Under the pieces are notes generated by a model, which saw nothing but the letters and a program-made list of their open reading frames with translations, made no database searches and was not told the DNA's origin. The position numbers and the translations under genes are program-made. From Gammaproteobacteria bacterium (GTDB taxonomy: Bacteria; Pseudomonadota; Gammaproteobacteria; Steroidobacterales; JABDKV01), in the NCBI GenBank assembly GCA_013003425.1, contig JABDJB010000018.1:48540-112539 (forward strand): a stretch of 64,000 nucleotides of DNA, written 5' to 3'. Numbering within the stretch: position 1 is the stretch's first letter; each line of letters opens with the position of its first letter. This document shows, piece by piece, positions 62,801 through 64,000 of the stretch.

Positions 62801-64000
62801 CGTAAATCGTTGTTCATTCGAGGCGGAGAGGATGGGCATAAACTCCAGCACCGAGCCATCACGCCCATCGAAAATATAGACCCCGTCGTCATCAAACGGC
62901 CCATCAAATACATCCAGATAAACCACAAGATCGAAAGCGCCGTCGTTGTTGGCATCAAACGCCGTGGGGTTCACACCCTTGAAGCGGGTGAGTTCTTCGC
63001 CATATTGCCGCAGCCCCTGGTGACTCCATAATACCGAGCCATCCGTATCATAAACCTCAAAGTAACCAAGACTTAAAGTACTTCCCAAGCCGTTATACCA
63101 AGCATATTCGACTTCACGATCACCATCGAAATCTGCCACCGCAATCTGGCTGCCAGAGTTGTTATTTCTGGGAATCTGGAAAATCAGGGAGCCGTCGTGA
63201 TTGAAGAGATAGTGGTTGGCTGTGTCAATTGCGATAATTTCGGCAAACGGATCGTCGTCGAAGTTTGCGACTGCGGTGGCCAGATGCGACGGCGTGCTGA
63301 GGGGGCTCGGATCAACTGGCAAGAGAAACTCAAGCTCGCCGGTATGATCCATGACGTAGTTGTGATAGATAATTTCCATCGTGCCATCGAGATCAATATC
63401 GGCAATGAGTGGCGGTTTGTAGTCGGAATCTCCGAACTGTAAATTGCCCGTCAGGAATTCCCAGGCGATGGTGCCATCTTCGGCATTGAAGGCTGTCATA
63501 CCGCCGCGGATGGTTCCGCCACCAAGCCCCGCCGAATACCAGGGCATGATGATTTCGACCGTACCGTCGGCATCGATATCGGCAAAAGTCGGGCCCATCT
63601 GACTAAATCCACCGGCACTACTGTTGCCAATCATGTTGTCCAGGGCGATCGTTTCGCTGACACCGACACTAAACCCGTCTCCCGGCCACTCCTGCACGAG
63701 ACTGCCGTCATGATGGATGGCCAGCAGATGATCACCATCTCCACCCACGCCCGGTATTACACTGCGGGTGCCAATAATCTCAAGATCGCCGTCGCCATCG
63801 ATATCCAGCAGTCCATGATGCGAACCCTGACTAAAGCCCCCTGCAGCGATCATCTCTGATACGTTTGGAACCGCCTGTGACGTGCAGTCGTCAGCGTTCA
63901 ACAACCACAACTCATTGGCCAGACCGGTACTGATAAAATCGGAGCCAACAATTTCTATATCGCCATCATTGTCGACATCACCAACCGCCAGGGTGGCATT
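56870..64000 (-). CDS. Giant FG-GAP/PASTA/MopE/YD-repeat RHS-family surface protein (5' end beyond window)
   Basis: At least 2376 residues; the frame is still open at base 64000, so the N-terminus is missing. In coding order: FG-GAP/VCBS-like repeats with D-x-D-x-D-G loops (about 62600-64000), a cadherin- or Ig-like domain (62200-62560), a PASTA-like domain (61990-62190), a MopE-type calcium-like DDDNDGF...SDCDGIDGN motif (61845-61985), further Ig-like domains (61200-61840), an RHS entry segment (GDFGVGWRLG, about 61080-61130), about 30 YD repeats (57650-60700), the RHS core (RARYYDPATGVFLSRDPIEG, 57560-57640) ending in DPSGQ, and a ~205-residue unique C-terminal domain (56873-57490) with no recognised toxin motif. 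Likely secreted; partner gene is the overlapping PEP-CTERM gene. Confidence 0.93.
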   Translation of the reverse strand, partial: NATLAVGDVDNDGDIEIVGSDFISTGLANELWLLNADDCTSQAVPNVSEMIAAGGFSQGSHHGLLDIDGDGDLEIIGTRSVIPGVGGDGDHLLAIHHDGSLVQEWPGDGFSVGVSETIALDNMIGNSSAGGFSQMGPTFADIDADGTVEIIMPWYSAGLGGGTIRGGMTAFNAEDGTIAWEFLTGNLQFGDSDYKPPLIADIDLDGTMEIIYHNYVMDHTGELEFLLPVDPSPLSTPSHLATAVANFDDDPFAEIIAIDTANHYLFNHDGSLIFQIPRNNNSGSQIAVADFDGDREVEYAWYNGLGSTLSLGYFEVYDTDGSVLWSHQGLRQYGEELTRFKGVNPTAFDANNDGAFDLVVYLDVFDGPFDDDGVYIFDGRDGSVLEFMPILSASNEQRFTTIADVDNDGEAEVISSFTNGLAFATRIWEGATSHPLPAAPAYRNQWIFQEAYVNDDLTFPSNPIPHWLQPGLNGYNLIKLPPDPLAGTTDSFTYLANDGALDSNVATVTFDVQPPGNAPVFLSQPDTLTTVGFPYEYDPFVVDVDPGDSISFTLAAAPVGMTMSLNGTLNWLPDAEGEFPVSIIASDTIGFATVQSFTLLVGQPVTVPDVVGLPQASAETTLTGANLLTGNVQTATHPTIPAGSVSSQTPIAGAVIEFGGAVDLIVSLGPAPEDIDDDNDGFTENQGDCDDDNNAIAPGQPDAAGDGIDSDCDGIDGNLVLTEIIVSPPAATILTSETISLTATGIFEDGTSQNLTGVVNWSAGPAFSSATPGSFTVTASRSARAGGKVGASRFAPIFRGLIRGPRGGAIVGSAFIDVIDRVAGDAIPPIAVITAPENNSTVTAPTDITGSASDANFLKYELAYALAGDTNYTTIATSTTPVSNGVLGQFDPTLLINDLYTIRLAVFDTGGNQTIATTMVQIDENLKIGNYTLTFTDLQIPMAGIPITVTRTYDSRDKRTGDFGVGWRLGVQSMRIRANRIPGTGWEVIGGGFSFGLVPTDEHIVSITLPTGRVEEFDLRVTPEVSALVPFPVSSLRASFVPRFGTRGELVSLDNNNLSIIEPQPGVVTLSDDLTNNTYDPRLFRYTSADGTEIVISIDDGVQSVSDPSGNTLQFLDTGIIHSAGKSVLFTRDDLGRISELTDPRGNTQQYQYDGNGDLRAQTDAEGNVTTFKYDLRHNLIEAMDPLGNRAVRNEYDDDGRLTAIVDAAGNRVEFQRDIAGREEIQIDQRGNTIRYIFDDNGNFLSRERVVTIEGVPTIALQLYEYDARGNEIVQIDPDGVRTEITYDDDDNVLQRVVDPTGLAITTSSTYGDNGNVLSRTDANGAVTTYTYDGDLRPLTITDPLGNMKRFFYDSGGLLVATEDATGTVAQRSYSSFGQVTSESIVDAGGTLVSRVDIDYDANGNETSRAAFRYVDGVLTPFTTTFAYDGMDRRTTTTDPLGSVTITEIDGLGRRAADIDALGRRTEYGFNILGQQTTVTYADGAEQTVAFDPAGNVINETDALGRVTTFVYDEVGRRVTTIRPDGTQIAEVFSPGGRLAASIDARGARTEFIYDSAGRQVQTVLPQVVDARDGTLVNPVITSVLSPTGQSLSTSDANGNQTSFDYDDAGRLLETTFADGVTRLQTPDEIGRPASQTDEQGGVTGFAYDVAGRLLRVEQPSPDGIAPSPVTTYTYDLDGNRLTQTDALGATTRFEYDAAGRRTAKILPSGLVESTAYDAVGNVESRTDFNGEIALFDYDVRNRVIQADYADGSVASYTYNLSGTRATANDPAGTITSDYDAMDRVISEARPDGRVLTYTYDDNGNQASATSPTQSVSYTYDSIDRLSSVTEPGGLTTYGYDPVGNQVEIVRPNGATTVTTFDNRNRILAISHEDDGGALLESYAYTRTAKGQRETATESDGAVETYTYDAVNRLTRETRTGSRPRDISYSYDAVGNRIAMDDGSVVTYGYDIDGRLLNAGTTLFNYDSNGNRTARIDGATTVYDWDARNRLTALNSPSVATVFTYDVDDNRIERDGVTGGSQYLIDARSVTTFPQVSEERDAGDNLVAAFVYGSDLISRTDGGRSYYHTDAHGNTELLTNATGSVTDTYGYETYGELASSSGSSFNEHLYTGEQFDSDSGFYYLRARYYDPATGVFLSRDPIEGLLASPFTLQPYLYVVNDPVNGIDPSGQFGYADVSAALSNIGTLARVVVPNVRRAFCTAGGIIRSAEAAGAAGQIYFSLLSGIFQTGIETRLQGKSIFYKTTIPLPEDRAVGIEIFSDFKENIARGYKFEIAKETVTGDANKGAIEFLQRTDGKNAVRGSFVTEIGLRLYTIRACGIAPIGALGIGAEVGGNATGTGGSSNLEFKGDIKGFVKIEAGFLDGNAKIEFKQEFFP

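Overview
The window looks like the chromosome of a GC-rich gammaproteobacterium. The strongest clue is the block uvrY, uvrC, pgsA, tRNA-Gly(GCC), tRNA-Cys(GCA), tRNA-Leu(UAA), which has the same order as in Escherichia coli, apart from a uracil-DNA glycosylase gene between uvrY and uvrC. Other clues are a complete System I cytochrome c maturation operon, proteins with PEP-CTERM or VPLPA-CTERM sorting tails, and scattered REP-like palindromes of the GTAGGAGCGGCTT...GCCGCGA type. A marine or sediment lineage such as a Woeseia relative would fit, but this is inference. I see no phage, insertion sequence or CRISPR array. Both ends cut through genes (xdhB on the left, a giant RHS gene on the right).

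Region 1 (1-14.6 kb) is a purine and nucleoside catabolism neighbourhood. It holds hydroxyisourate hydrolase and xanthine dehydrogenase subunits (hiuH-xdhA-xdhB); an adenosine-kinase-like PfkB enzyme with an M23 peptidase; a tightly packed six-gene minus-strand unit (deoD, deoC, two aldehyde dehydrogenase genes resembling a split ALDH16, pnuC, nicotinamide riboside kinase); a lipoprotein form of MTA/SAH deaminase; a class 3 lipase; and deoB. Region 2 (14.6-26.8 kb) has a cytoplasmic-looking protein with four dockerin-type calcium loops, a secreted two-domain protein of unknown function, a GH63 glucosidase, a HEAT/DUF349 protein, a periplasmic binding protein paired with a membrane GGDEF-EAL protein, and a MaoC hydratase with an acyl-CoA-binding protein.

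Region 3 (26.8-34 kb) is ccmABCDEFGHI on the minus strand, including a tiny ccmD, with a divergent lipoprotein cytochrome c. Region 4 (34-40 kb) has a CHRD/VPLPA-CTERM protein, a zinc metalloprotease lipoprotein, a phytanoyl-CoA dioxygenase-like protein, an SMP-30-like lipoprotein, and an XRE regulator/membrane protein pair with a clear promoter and palindromic operator. Region 5 (40-52.8 kb) is housekeeping: glgC, three tRNAs, pgsA, uvrC, UDG, uvrY, icd, aceA, a patatin, class II DAHP synthase and an ALDH7-type dehydrogenase. Region 6 (53-64 kb) has an ECF sigma/anti-sigma/DUF4097 operon, an etfB remnant, two surface-sorting proteins, and a very large FG-GAP/PASTA/MopE/YD-repeat RHS protein whose stop codon overlaps the start of a PEP-CTERM gene.

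The best candidates for something new are the RHS/PEP-CTERM coupled pair, the deo/ALDH16/PnuC/NR-kinase operon, and the PhnD-like binding protein with its degenerate EAL signalling partner.
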